DNA of 64,000 bases from Salipiger aestuarii (GCF_003259905.1 NZ_QLMG01000011.1:42613-106612), one strand, 5' to 3'. Shown: positions 47,096 through 55,939, counted from the stretch's first letter. A program made the numbers and translations. Notes: a model not told the origin generated them from the letters alone.

Positions 47096-47614
47096 TCAGC
47101 GCAGGTCCTGCTGCGCGCCCTTGATGCCTTCATGGGTGTGGCGGCAGATGCGGATTTCCAGCCTGTTCTCGTCGTTTTCACGGCTGTAGCAGATGTCTTC
47201 TGCCAGGGTGCGGATCAGATACCAGCCGAACCCCCCTTCGGGCAGATCATCGCAGCGATTGCCAAGTTCGACGATGCGCCCGGCAGGGATCCGGTAGTCC
47301 GGCATCGCCGTGCCGCGATCCTGCAAGGTCAAATCGGCAAACTCCGGCCCCGCCGTCATCCGCAGCATGATGCCGCCATCCGGACACTCCGAATAGGCGT
47401 GTTCGACGATGTTGTTCAGGGCTTCGGCCAGCACAAGTTCAACCACGCCGCAGGCCGCAGCATTCCACCCAAGCCGATCAAGCACGCCCGAGATCTGATC
47501 GAGCACGCCGCGAACCTTGCGCGCCGTGCTTGCAAGCTCGGTTTCGAAAATCACCGGTGTTGCGGGTATGGGATTGTCCACCATGACGGCTACGCTCCTG
47601 CGCAAAGCATTCAA
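47096..47614 (-). CDS. Anti-sigma serine kinase, RsbW-like
   Basis: 172-residue GHKL ATPase of the RsbW/SpoIIAB type: ELVLAEALNNIVEHAY (N box), DRGTAMP and LPEGGFGWYLIRTL (ATP lid). It would bind a sigma factor or other target and phosphorylate the STAS protein made from the overlapping gene upstream (ATGA overlap at 47611-47614). The matching PP2C phosphatase and sigma factor are not in the window. Confidence 0.85.
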   Translation of the reverse strand: MNALRRSVAVMVDNPIPATPVIFETELASTARKVRGVLDQISGVLDRLGWNAAACGVVELVLAEALNNIVEHAYSECPDGGIMLRMTAGPEFADLTLQDRGTAMPDYRIPAGRIVELGNRCDDLPEGGFGWYLIRTLAEDICYSRENDENRLEIRICRHTHEGIKGAQQDLR

Positions 47615-47949
47615 AGCGCGCTTAACCCCTTTGCCGCTTCGACGGATTCGTGAATGACGAAAATCGTATCCATCCGCGTCATCCGGAACACCTTGTCCAC
47701 CATCGGGCGCAGCGCCGCCAGGTCAAGCTGTTGATCCTTGCGCAGCGCCTTCATGGCGGCGACGATGGCGCCAAGCCCGCTCGAATCGATGAAATCCACC
47801 GCGCCAAGATCAAGCACCACGCGTGCGGTGGCGGGCGAAACCTGCGTGCGGACCGCATCCTTGAACTGAATGGCCACTGCGGCATCGATCCGAGCTTCAT
47901 CGACCCGGATGATCTGGGGGTCGCCCGCCTGGGTCACGGTCAGGTGCAT
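47611..47949 (-). CDS. STAS-domain anti-anti-sigma factor
   Basis: 112-residue STAS protein with the phosphorylation loop FIDSSGLGAIVAAMKAL. In its unphosphorylated form it would capture the RsbW-like kinase and free its target. AGGAC precedes the ATG at 47949; longer upstream starts lie opposite the thiolase promoter. It is divergent from the thiolase gene by 94 bases and coupled to the kinase gene. Confidence 0.88.
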   Translation of the reverse strand: MHLTVTQAGDPQIIRVDEARIDAAVAIQFKDAVRTQVSPATARVVLDLGAVDFIDSSGLGAIVAAMKALRKDQQLDLAALRPMVDKVFRMTRMDTIFVIHESVEAAKGLSAL

Positions 47950-48043
47950 GTGTTCGTCCTGTGTTGCCTTGCTTCCATCGCAGGCTAGACGGCATTCCTT
48001 ACCATTCGGTATGCATGTGCCATGACATCGGGGAGGACCAGTC

Positions 48044-49216
48044 ATGAGCGATATCGTGATAACCGGCGCCGCGCGCACCGCCATGGGCGGATTTCAGGGC
48101 ATGTTCGACGGGCTCGGCGCGCCCGATCTGGGCGCGGCCGCGATCCGCGCGGCGCTGGCCGCGGCGGGGCGTCCGCAGGTGGACGAGGTGCTCATGGGCT
48201 GTGTGCTGCCCGCGGGCCAGGGCCAGGCACCGGCCCGCCAGGCCGCGCTCAAGGCTGGGCTGGGCGACGACGTCCCCGCCACCACGCTCAACAAGATGTG
48301 CGGCTCGGGGATGAAGGCCGCGATGATGGCCTTTGACCAGCTGCGCCTGAACCAGACCGGCGCGATCGTGGCGGGCGGCATGGAAAGCATGACCAGCGCG
48401 CCCTACCTGCTGCCCAGAATGCGCAACGGCGCCCGCCTCGGCCATACGCAGGCGATCGACCACATGTTCCTGGACGGGCTGGAAGACGCCTACGACAAGG
48501 GCCGCCTGATGGGCACCTTCGCCGAAGATTGCGCCGCGGCGTTCGGGTTCACCCGCGCGGCACAGGACCAATACGCCGTGGCCTCGCTCGACAACGCGCT
48601 TGCCGCCGAACGGACCGGCGCCTTCGATGCCGAAATCACCCCCGTCACGATCCATGCCCGCACTGGCGAGGAAACCCTGACGCGCGACGAACAGCCCGGC
48701 CGCGCGCGCCCCGAAAAGATCCCGCAGCTGAAACCGGCCTTTCGCAAGGACGGCACGGTGACGGCTGCCAACGCCTCGTCGATCTCGGACGGCGCGGCGG
48801 CGCTGGTACTGACGACGCGCGCCGCCGCCGACGCATCCGGCGCTCGGGCCCGCGCGCGGATCATGGGTCATGCGAGCCATGCACAGGCCCCCAACCTGTT
48901 TCCCACGGCCCCGATTCCCGCCACCCGCAAGCTGCTGGAGCGCATCGGCTGGAAACCCTCGCAAGTCGATCTGTGGGAGGTGAACGAGGCCTTCGCCGTG
49001 GTGCCCATGGCCTTCATGACCGAAATGGGCCTGCCGCGCGACGTGGTCAACGTGAACGGCGGCGCCTGCGCCCTCGGCCACCCCATCGGCGCCAGCGGCG
49101 CGCGAATCATCGTCACCTTGTTGCATGCGCTGGAAACACGCGGACTGAAACGCGGAATCGCCGCCATCTGCATCGGCGGCGGCGAAGGCACGGCCATCGC
49201 GATCGAACGGCTCTGA
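48044..49216 (+). CDS. Acetyl-CoA acetyltransferase (thiolase)
   Basis: 390-residue biosynthetic-type thiolase, condensing two acetyl-CoA or cleaving a 3-ketoacyl-CoA. The nucleophile is Cys86 (NKMCGSGMKA), with GHPIGASGAR and CIGGGEGTA supplying the His and the second Cys. Without phaB or other beta-oxidation genes beside it the direction cannot be told; AtoB/PhaA-type by resemblance. GGGGAGGACC precedes the ATG. Confidence 0.92.
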   Translation: MSDIVITGAARTAMGGFQGMFDGLGAPDLGAAAIRAALAAAGRPQVDEVLMGCVLPAGQGQAPARQAALKAGLGDDVPATTLNKMCGSGMKAAMMAFDQLRLNQTGAIVAGGMESMTSAPYLLPRMRNGARLGHTQAIDHMFLDGLEDAYDKGRLMGTFAEDCAAAFGFTRAAQDQYAVASLDNALAAERTGAFDAEITPVTIHARTGEETLTRDEQPGRARPEKIPQLKPAFRKDGTVTAANASSISDGAAALVLTTRAAADASGARARARIMGHASHAQAPNLFPTAPIPATRKLLERIGWKPSQVDLWEVNEAFAVVPMAFMTEMGLPRDVVNVNGGACALGHPIGASGARIIVTLLHALETRGLKRGIAAICIGGGEGTAIAIERL

Positions 49217-49230
49217 TCCCGGCGCGCGGG

Positions 49231-49253
49231 CTTCATCTTGCCAGATAAACTCC
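49231..49253 (+). repeat. Intergenic repeat element, copy 3 (head only)
   Basis: CTTCATCTTGCCAGATAAAC and the next three bases match the heads at 7360 and 36305. It lies just after the thiolase stop in a convergent gap, without the GGGGGCAGCGCCCCC tail. Confidence 0.75.
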
Positions 49254-49278
49254 CGCCGGAGGCATCCCGCCCCGACAA

Positions 49279-49308
49279 CGAAAAGCGGCGCCCCGGACAG
49301 GGCGCCGC
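49279..49308 (-). terminator. Terminator of the TRAP transporter operon
   Basis: Read leftward: a 9-bp perfect GC stem (GCGGCGCCC with GGGCGCCGC, 6-base loop) followed by TTTTC. It lies about 30 bases after the dctM stop codon. Confidence 0.78.
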
Positions 49309-49336
49309 CACGGCCACCAGAATCTGCGAAAAGCTG

Positions 49337-50713
49337 CTAGTTCGTGATGATCTCCGGCCCCATGAAGGTCGTCGGCAACCAGGTCGACAGGATCGGGATG
49401 TAGGTCACCATGATCAGGAACACGAAGAGCACCGCAAGGAACGGCAGCGCCGCGCGCACCACGCTCATCATCGGCATCCCCGCCACGCCCGAGGTCACGA
49501 ACAGGTTCAGCCCCACAGGCGGCGTGATCATCCCGATTTCCATGTTCACCACCATGATGATGCCCAGGTGGATCGGGTCGATCCCCAGCTCGATGGCGAT
49601 GGGAAACACCAGCGGCGCCACGATCACCAGCAGGCCAGAGGGTTCCATGAACTGCCCGCCGATCAGCAGGATCACGTTGACGATGATCAGGAACACGATC
49701 GGACCAAAGCCCGCGTCCAGCATCACCGCCGCGATCTGCTGCGGGATCTGTTCATCGGTCAGCACATGCTTGAGGATCATCGCGTTGGCGATGATGAACA
49801 TCAGCGTGATCGTCAGCTTGCCCGCCTCGAACAGCGTGTCGCGGGTGTCACGGTGAAAGAACGCCGTGACCAGCGCGATGGGCTTGCGCCACAGCGGCGT
49901 GTTGCGTTCGCCGTTCCTGCCCGCCAGCGGCCCCATGTCGCAATAAACGAAGTTGGCGATCAAGAAGGCGTAGACGGCGGCCACCGCAGCGGCCTCGGTC
50001 GGGGTAAAGATCCCGCCATAGATGCCGCCAAGAATGATGACGATCAGAAACAGCCCCCAAAGCGCGTCGCGCCCGGCGACAAACACCTCGCCCCAGCCCA
50101 GCCAGTCGCCCTTGGGCAGCTTCTTGACACGCGCCATGATATAGATGGCGATCATCAGCATGGTGCCGGCCAACAGGCCCGGAATGACGCCCGCAAGGAA
50201 CATCCGCCCCACCGACACGTCGGTGGCCGAAGCGTAGACAACCATCACGATGGACGGCGGGATCAAAATGCCCAGCGTGCCGGCGTTGGCGATCACACCC
50301 GCGGCGAAATCCTTGGTATAGCCGACCTGCCGCATCCCCGCGATGACGATGGATCCGATGGCCACCACCGTCGCCGGCGACGACCCCGAAAGGGCGGCAA
50401 ACAGCATGCACGCAAACACGCCCGCAATCGCCAGACCGCCATGCATGTGGCCCACCAGCGCAATGGAGACCCGGATGATCCGCCGCGCCACGCCGCCCGT
50501 CGACATGAAGCTTGACGCCAGGATAAAGAACGGGATCGCCAGCAGCGTGTAATGCCCCGCCATCGCCTGATAAAAGCTCTGCGCGACCGAGCTGAGCGAG
50601 GTGTCCGACAGCACCAGCAGAAAGATGACCGACGACAGGCCCAGCGATACGGCGATGGGCACACCGATCAGCATCAGCCCGATGATGCAGACAAACAGAA
50701 GTACGACGTCCAT
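49337..50713 (-). CDS. dctM: TRAP transporter large permease, DctM
   Basis: Inner-membrane secondary transporter subunit of 458 residues with about 12 membrane helices; the DctM signature regions PIAVSLGLSSVIF, GSSPATVVAIGSI and EMGMITPPVGLNLF-like stretch (here EIGMITPPVGLNLFVTSG) are clear. It forms the Na+-driven C4-dicarboxylate channel with DctQ. The gene lies 4 bases after dctQ. The insertion around residues 190-260 (GWGEVFVAGRDALWG) is longer than in some homologues. Confidence 0.94.
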   Translation of the reverse strand: MDVVLLFVCIIGLMLIGVPIAVSLGLSSVIFLLVLSDTSLSSVAQSFYQAMAGHYTLLAIPFFILASSFMSTGGVARRIIRVSIALVGHMHGGLAIAGVFACMLFAALSGSSPATVVAIGSIVIAGMRQVGYTKDFAAGVIANAGTLGILIPPSIVMVVYASATDVSVGRMFLAGVIPGLLAGTMLMIAIYIMARVKKLPKGDWLGWGEVFVAGRDALWGLFLIVIILGGIYGGIFTPTEAAAVAAVYAFLIANFVYCDMGPLAGRNGERNTPLWRKPIALVTAFFHRDTRDTLFEAGKLTITLMFIIANAMILKHVLTDEQIPQQIAAVMLDAGFGPIVFLIIVNVILLIGGQFMEPSGLLVIVAPLVFPIAIELGIDPIHLGIIMVVNMEIGMITPPVGLNLFVTSGVAGMPMMSVVRAALPFLAVLFVFLIMVTYIPILSTWLPTTFMGPEIITN

Positions 50714-50717
50714 GCGA

Positions 50718-51407
50718 TCAGTCCTCGCGGTTCATGTGGGCGACGTCCTGAACGGCGTCTTCGGCTTCGTGGCTGACGATCAGACTGTCCTGCGCGCCGG
50801 TCCACACCCGCACACCCGCCTGAACGAAGCGCACCAGCAACAGCAGCGCGCCGAACGGCAGCATGACATAAGGGATGAAGCGGGGCAGCTTTTCGTAAGG
50901 CTCGCCCTCGTTGATCATCGGCTCGATAAAACGCAGCCAGTCGGGCATCGGAATGTCGACGACCTCGTACCAGGACCGGTAGGACGTGCGCGACATCTCT
51001 TCGAACCCGGTCGGGAACCAGCGCCCGGTGGTCTGCGGCAGGTTGGCGAAATTGGCCCAGTAATCCCAGGCGCCCTTCATCAGCAACGCGGCATAGACGA
51101 TGCACAGCACGGCGGCAATGATCGCAAGCGCCCGGCGCACCGTCAGGGGCACAAGGTTGGTCAGCGCGTCGACCCCCAGATGTGCCGTCGTCTTGACCGC
51201 ATAGGAAATGCCGAACAGAACCAGCCAGGCGAACAGGATCGTGACCGCCTCCAGCCCCCAGATAAGACCCGTGTTGAAGCCGTAGCGCAGCACGACATTG
51301 ACGAAGGTAATAAGCGTCATGATCCCGAGGATCACCGCGATCGCGGTTTCCTCGATCTCGTTGACCATGCGGCCAAGCGCGCTTTGGCTTTGGGAATGAC
51401 TGGACAT
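50718..51407 (-). CDS. dctQ: TRAP transporter small permease, DctQ
   Basis: 229-residue membrane protein with four helices (about 20-210); MTLITFVNVVLRYGFNTGLIW and WLVLFGISYAVKTTAHLGVD are typical DctQ. The extra extracytoplasmic loop between helices 3 and 4 (about residues 110-165) is longer than average. AAGGGGGA precedes the ATG at 51407. Separated from dctP by 200 bases carrying a terminator. Confidence 0.9.
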   Translation of the reverse strand: MSSHSQSQSALGRMVNEIEETAIAVILGIMTLITFVNVVLRYGFNTGLIWGLEAVTILFAWLVLFGISYAVKTTAHLGVDALTNLVPLTVRRALAIIAAVLCIVYAALLMKGAWDYWANFANLPQTTGRWFPTGFEEMSRTSYRSWYEVVDIPMPDWLRFIEPMINEGEPYEKLPRFIPYVMLPFGALLLLVRFVQAGVRVWTGAQDSLIVSHEAEDAVQDVAHMNRED

Positions 51408-51472
51408 GCTGTCCCCCTTGAGCTTCCGGGCCCCGGCCCCGGCGCCTGTATACGGTATGATGACATGGTATG

Positions 51473-51497
51473 AAAAAAGGGACGGCGGACCCGTCCC
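51473..51497 (-). terminator. Attenuator between dctP and dctQ
   Basis: Read leftward: 7-bp stem GGGACGG with CCGTCCC, 5-base loop, then TTTTTT. Complete termination would silence dctQM, so partial read-through is expected and would make the binding protein more abundant. Confidence 0.78.
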
Positions 51498-51500
51498 CAA

Positions 51501-51572
51501 GAATGGGCCCCAGGAACCGGCCCCCAAGGGTCGGCCCCCGGGAATCGGCCCACGGGAATCGACCAGCCCCGG
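51501..51572. repeat. Degenerate short tandem repeats after dctP
   Basis: Four or five degenerate units of about 13-16 bp, such as GGAACCGGCCCCCAAG and GGAATCGGCCCACG. It lies between the dctP stop and the terminator, so it is in the 3' untranslated part of dctP mRNA. Similar units follow infC at 63525-63608. Confidence 0.55.
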
Positions 51573-51607
51573 TTTCGCGGGGCCGGCCGGGAACGCATGG
51601 GATCAGG

Positions 51608-52618
51608 TCAGCCCTGGACGTCGGCGTTGATCGCCTGCGCCGCGTCGATGTTTTCCTGGCCCACGTCGTCGGTGAACTTTTCCCAGACCGGCTTCAACGC
51701 GTCGACCCAGGCCTGGCGCTGCTCGGGGGTCAGCTCGCGGATTTCGGCGCCCGCGTCCAGAACCGCCTGGCGGTTGTCGGCGTCGACTTCGGCGATGGCG
51801 GCGTTGCGCTCGGTGGTGACCTCTTCGAGGATGGTGGCAATCTGGGTGCGCACGTCATCGTCCAGGCTGTCCCACCAGTCGGTCGAGGTCACGACCATGT
51901 AATCCAGCACGCCGTGGTTGGTTTCGGTGATGCCGTCCTGCACTTCGAAAAACTTCTGGCCGTAGATATTGGACCAGGTGTTTTCCTGTCCGTCGACAAC
52001 GCCGGTCTGAAGCGCGCCGTAGACTTCGGAGAACGCCATCGGCTGCGGGCTTGCGCCCAGCTGTTCCATGTTTGCCTTCAGCACTTCGGAGGGCTGCACG
52101 CGGAATTTCAGACCCTTGGCATCCTCTGGCGAGATCAGCGGCTTGTTGGCCGAGAACTGCGTCAGGCCGTTGTGCCAGAACTGAAGACCCAGCAGACCGC
52201 GGCGGGTCATGGATTCCTTCATGGCCTTACCGGTTTCGCTGTTCTGGAAGGTGTCCACGGCGTCCATGTTCACGAACATGAACGGCAGGTCGAAGATGCG
52301 GAACACCTTGGTGAACTGCTCGAATTTCGACAGCGACGGCGCGGCCATCTGAACGTCGCCGTTCAGCATCGCCTCAAGCACCTGATCGTCGTTGTAAAGC
52401 GTCGAGTTGGGATAGACCTCCATGCAGGCGGTGCCGTCCATCTCGTCGTTGATGCGCTGTTGCAGCAGCGAGGCGGCGATGCCTTTGGGGTGCTTGTCGG
52501 TGTTGGTGACATGGCTGAACTTGATGACCATCTCGCCGTCGTCGCACGCGGCGGTGGCGCTGCCCGCGCCGGCGGTCAGGGCGGCGGCGGCCACGGCGGT
52601 CATGAGAAACTTTTTCAT
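51608..52618 (-). CDS. dctP: TRAP transporter solute-binding protein, DctP
   Basis: 336-residue periplasmic binding protein with signal peptide MKKFLMTAVAAAALTAGAGS (cleavage near ATA-AC). The ligand-binding arginine lies in LKFRVQPSE; SEVYGALQTGVVDGQENTWS is the DctP signature. C4-dicarboxylates (succinate, malate, fumarate) are the likely ligands, since DctB/DctD genes adjoin. GGGAGG precedes the ATG at 52618. The frame is open for 80 codons upstream but without support. Confidence 0.93.
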   Translation of the reverse strand: MKKFLMTAVAAAALTAGAGSATAACDDGEMVIKFSHVTNTDKHPKGIAASLLQQRINDEMDGTACMEVYPNSTLYNDDQVLEAMLNGDVQMAAPSLSKFEQFTKVFRIFDLPFMFVNMDAVDTFQNSETGKAMKESMTRRGLLGLQFWHNGLTQFSANKPLISPEDAKGLKFRVQPSEVLKANMEQLGASPQPMAFSEVYGALQTGVVDGQENTWSNIYGQKFFEVQDGITETNHGVLDYMVVTSTDWWDSLDDDVRTQIATILEEVTTERNAAIAEVDADNRQAVLDAGAEIRELTPEQRQAWVDALKPVWEKFTDDVGQENIDAAQAINADVQG

Positions 52619-52661
52619 CGTTATCCTCCCGAAAGTGATGATCCCGAGGGCTGGCTCCCCT

Positions 52662-52675
52662 GCCTGCCCTTCACC
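52662..52675 (-). promoter_or_regulatory. Weak sigma-54-like -24/-12 candidate for dctP
   Basis: Read leftward the sequence TTGGTGAAGGGCAGGCAG has GG and GC 10 bases apart, the invariant spacing, but matches the remaining consensus poorly. It would start transcription about 33 bases before the dctP ATG. Given the degenerate DctD, a sigma-70 promoter is equally possible. Confidence 0.25.
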
Positions 52676-52741
52676 AACGAGATGACCGCCATGCGCGACG
52701 CGCATCAAGTCCTGGTAAAGAAAGAGTGATGAATTCAACGA

Positions 52742-52764
52742 AATGCATTTTGCTACAATGCATT
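52742..52764. repeat. Two AATGCATT palindromes 15 bp apart
   Basis: The self-complementary octamer AATGCATT occurs at 52742-52749 and 52757-52764 in the AT-rich part of the dctP upstream region. Such spacing (about one and a half helix turns) could mark a regulator or promoter element; no known binding protein is implied. Confidence 0.45.
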
Positions 52765-52809
52765 GCGCCCCATACTTCACACAATTCGCGCCGCGGCGCG
52801 ACGTCAGGC

Positions 52810-52859
52810 GTGCGTAAATCCGCACATACCGCCCCGCTTGCTGTGCGGTTTTCCGCACA
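52810..52859. promoter_or_regulatory. Tandem palindromic upstream sites, probable DctD-binding UAS
   Basis: TGTGCGGTTTTCCGCACA (52842-52859) and GTGCGTAAATCCGCAC (52810-52825) share the half-site TCCGCACATAC exactly 33 bp apart, three helix turns. They lie 190-240 bp upstream of the dctP start and just after the dctD stop, the position expected for an enhancer site of a DctD-type activator. Binding by DctD is inference. Confidence 0.6.
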
Positions 52860-52895
52860 TACGCGCCAGAAGTCCGGGCCGCGCCGACGCCCGCG

Positions 52896-54119
52896 TCAGC
52901 GAAAGCTTTCGGGTTTCAGCGCGTATTTGGCCAGCTTGTCGTAAAACGTCTTGCGCGGCAGCTTGAGCGTTTCGGCCGCGGCACTTGCCTGCCCGCCGGT
53001 GCGCCGCAGCGCATCTGCCAGAAGCGAGCGTTCGACCTGGGCCAGACGTTCCGCAAGGCCAAGCCCCTCGTCGGGCCGGTCTTCGCCAAGACCCAGCACA
53101 AAGCGCATCGCCGCCGACATCAGCGCGCGCGCATTGCCGGGCCAGTCGCGCGCGATCAGCCCGGCGATGACCTCGTCCCCGATGGCAGGTTCGGGCAGAC
53201 CCGATTGCTGGGCGGCCTGCGCCACATAGTGGCGAAACAGCACGGGGATGTCTTCGGGGCGGTCGGCCAGCGCGGGGATGCGCAGTTGCATCACCTCAAG
53301 CCGGTAATACAGATCCGCCGAAAACCGCCCCTGATCCAGCAGTGCGGCAGGGTCTTCGATGGTGCCGCCGATCAGCGTGGCGCCGCCCTCTTCCAGCAGA
53401 TCGTGAAGCGCAAGCTGGCTGTCCATCGGCAACGCGCCGATTTCGTCCAGAAACAGCGTGCCGTCCGCGCAGGCCTCCCAGGCGGTGATCAGCCCGGCCC
53501 GCGCCAGCCCCGCCGCCGAGCGTTTTTCAAACGGCCCCTTGGCGCGCGACGAACACAGATGCACCACCTCGGCCACCTTCGGGATGCCCGCACCCCGAGC
53601 CCCCCGGATCAGAACATCGGTTCCCGCGCGGGCGGCGGCGCGGGCCTGCGCGCGCAGACCTTCGGATTGCGCCGAGATGCCAAAGATCATCCGCGCGGCC
53701 GGATCGCCGGTGTTCAGCTGCGCCTTGAGTCGGCGGTTTTCCAACACCAGTCCGCGCGTGCGCAACGCTCGTTCGATGACCGAAATCAGATCGGACGGCG
53801 CGCAGGGCTTTTCCAGAAAATCGAACGCCCCGGCGGACATCGCGCGCACGGCCATCGGAATGTCGCCTTCGCCCGTCAGCAGGATCACCGGCAGTTCGGC
53901 GTCCTGTTCATGGGCGTAATCCAGCAGATGAAAGCCGTCGCGCCCCGGCATGCGGATGTCGGACACGATGACGCCCTCGAAGCGGGCGCCGATCAGGTCC
54001 TTTGCCTCGACAAAGCTGCCGGCGGTCACCGCGTCGAACTCCGCCAGTTCCAGCGTCTGGCCCAGGGCCTCGCGCACCGCCGCGTCATCGTCGACCAAAA
54101 GCACCCTGCGGATGGTCAT
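52896..54119 (-). CDS. dctD: DctD-like response regulator with degenerate AAA+ domain
   Basis: 407 residues: receiver domain (phospho-acceptor Asp54, acidic pocket 10-12, Lys104), central AAA+ domain (about 140-330) and C-terminal Fis-type HTH (LKLPRKTFYDKLAKYAL). The central domain is abnormal: Walker A reads RGARGAGIPK instead of GESGTGKE, and the stretch to Walker B (TLFLDEIG, 221-228, intact) is about 40 residues with no GAFTGA loop. Such a protein should not contact sigma-54 in the usual way. It overlaps dctB by four bases. Confidence 0.9.
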   Translation of the reverse strand: MTIRRVLLVDDDAAVREALGQTLELAEFDAVTAGSFVEAKDLIGARFEGVIVSDIRMPGRDGFHLLDYAHEQDAELPVILLTGEGDIPMAVRAMSAGAFDFLEKPCAPSDLISVIERALRTRGLVLENRRLKAQLNTGDPAARMIFGISAQSEGLRAQARAAARAGTDVLIRGARGAGIPKVAEVVHLCSSRAKGPFEKRSAAGLARAGLITAWEACADGTLFLDEIGALPMDSQLALHDLLEEGGATLIGGTIEDPAALLDQGRFSADLYYRLEVMQLRIPALADRPEDIPVLFRHYVAQAAQQSGLPEPAIGDEVIAGLIARDWPGNARALMSAAMRFVLGLGEDRPDEGLGLAERLAQVERSLLADALRRTGGQASAAAETLKLPRKTFYDKLAKYALKPESFR

Positions 54120-55861
54120 TCCGGTTCCTTTGCCTGCAAAAGCTCGATGGTAAACAGCGCGCCGCCGCCGTCCAGGTTTTCACCGCGCAGCCTGCCACCA
54201 AAGCCTTCGACGATGCCATGGGAAATCGACAGACCCAGACCCATGCCTTCGTCGCTGCCGGTTTCCTTGGTGGAATAGAACGGATCGAAGATGCGGCTGG
54301 GGTCCGTGATGCCGGGGCCGGTGTCGCGCACGGTCAGCCGCACAAGCCGGGCGGCATCGTCATGATCGGCGCGGATGGTGATGCGGCGGGTGGCGCTGTG
54401 GGCCATGGCGTCCATCGCGTTGGTCAGCAGGTTGACCACCACCTGCCCCAGCCGCACGTCACCCGCCATCACCACCGTGGCGCGATCGGGGCGCTTCCAG
54501 TCGACCTGCACGCCGCTTTTGGCGATGCGCCGCCCCAGCACCTCAAGCGCGCCTTCGACGACCGCCGCCAGCCCGACCCGGCGCGCCGGGTCGGGAGCGG
54601 CCCGCGCAAAGGCGCGCAGGTTCTTGATGATGCGCCCCATGCGGCTTGCCATGTCGCTGATCCGCCCGAGGTTTTCGGCGGCGCGTTCGGGCTTGCCACG
54701 GTCCAGGAATGCCGCGCCGTTTTCGGCAAAGCTGCGGATCGCCATCAGCGGCTGATTCAGCTCGTGGCTGATGCCCGCGCTCATCTTGCCCAATGCCGAC
54801 AGCTTCGACGCCTGTACCAGTTCGGCCTGGGCGCGGCGCAGCGCGGCCTCGGCATCCTGGCGTTCGGCGATTTCCCGGCGCAGCGCGGTGTTGCTTTGTT
54901 CCAGCGCGCGGGTGCGGGCGGACACATGTTCCTCAAGTTCGGCATTGATCAGCGCCAGCGCGCGGCGGCGTTCCACCGCCAGCCACAGCAGCGCGCCAAA
55001 GAACAGCACCACCGCCGCGACCACCGCCGCCTGAAGCCCCGCAAGCCGCATCGCCGGAGCGACATCGACCAGCAGCGCCCCGGTCATGCCGATCACCGGC
55101 AGGTCGATCTGCAAACGCAGCGCGCGTGGGGGAATATAGGGTGAAAACCGCTGCACCCAGACAGTGTGGCCGCCGGGATGCGCAAGGGCGACCTCTTTCA
55201 CGACGCCGTCGGCGGTTTCCACATGCGCGCCGTTGCGCCGCCAATGCAGCAGTTCGGACCGGTTGGTGGCCACGATTTCGCCGCTGGCATCGGTAAAGAA
55301 CACCGCCGGAAGCGAGCCGCGCCAGACCTGTTCCAGCCGCGCAAGGTCCACCCCTACGATCAGCACGCCCTGCACCGCCCCCCCGACGCCATAGCTGGGC
55401 GCGGCGAACCAGAAGGCGCGGTCGATCCCCGGCGGCCCGCTGCCATGGGCGATCCCCAGCGCCCCGTCCAGCGCGCGCTGGTAAGGATCGCCCGCCAGCA
55501 CCCAGTCCGGCAAGCCCTCGCCCGATCGTGCAAGCACCCGGCCCCGCGTATCCACATAGACCGCCACGGCGGCGCCGGACCGGTCGGCGGCGCGCAGCAG
55601 CACCGCGTCCGCCTCGCGGCGCGATCCGCCCCAGTGCAGCGCATTCAGCGCAGGGTGATCGGCGGACAACACCGCGAATTCGCGAAACCGCTGCAATTGC
55701 GTGACCAGCCGGTCCGAGGCCAGTTCCAGATCGCTTTGACCGCGCGCCGCCACCGGCCCCAGCGCCTGCACATAGCCCGACCGCCAGACCGCGCCAGACA
55801 GCAACGCCGTCGCCACGAGCGCGATCAGCAGGGCACGTCGGTTGCGGGGCGGGACTGTCAT
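54116..55861 (-). CDS. dctB: C4-dicarboxylate sensor histidine kinase, DctB-like
   Basis: 581-residue membrane kinase: helix 1 (about 10-28), a periplasmic double-PDC/sCACHE sensor (about 30-280), helix 2 (about 288-305), a coiled-coil linker, HisKA with SAGISHELNQPLMAI and HATPase with N box NLLTNAMDAM, DTGPGI and GMGLGLSIS. It would sense dicarboxylates and phosphorylate DctD. GGGAAGGG supports the start at 55861. The kinase core has no defects, unlike its partner. Confidence 0.93.
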   Translation of the reverse strand: MTVPPRNRRALLIALVATALLSGAVWRSGYVQALGPVAARGQSDLELASDRLVTQLQRFREFAVLSADHPALNALHWGGSRREADAVLLRAADRSGAAVAVYVDTRGRVLARSGEGLPDWVLAGDPYQRALDGALGIAHGSGPPGIDRAFWFAAPSYGVGGAVQGVLIVGVDLARLEQVWRGSLPAVFFTDASGEIVATNRSELLHWRRNGAHVETADGVVKEVALAHPGGHTVWVQRFSPYIPPRALRLQIDLPVIGMTGALLVDVAPAMRLAGLQAAVVAAVVLFFGALLWLAVERRRALALINAELEEHVSARTRALEQSNTALRREIAERQDAEAALRRAQAELVQASKLSALGKMSAGISHELNQPLMAIRSFAENGAAFLDRGKPERAAENLGRISDMASRMGRIIKNLRAFARAAPDPARRVGLAAVVEGALEVLGRRIAKSGVQVDWKRPDRATVVMAGDVRLGQVVVNLLTNAMDAMAHSATRRITIRADHDDAARLVRLTVRDTGPGITDPSRIFDPFYSTKETGSDEGMGLGLSISHGIVEGFGGRLRGENLDGGGALFTIELLQAKEPE

Positions 55862-55939
55862 GCCCTTCCCATAGCAACCCCGCGTCACACAGAAAAGCGC
55901 GGCCTTGCGCGGCAGGCGCCCAGACGGCAGGGTCGCGCC

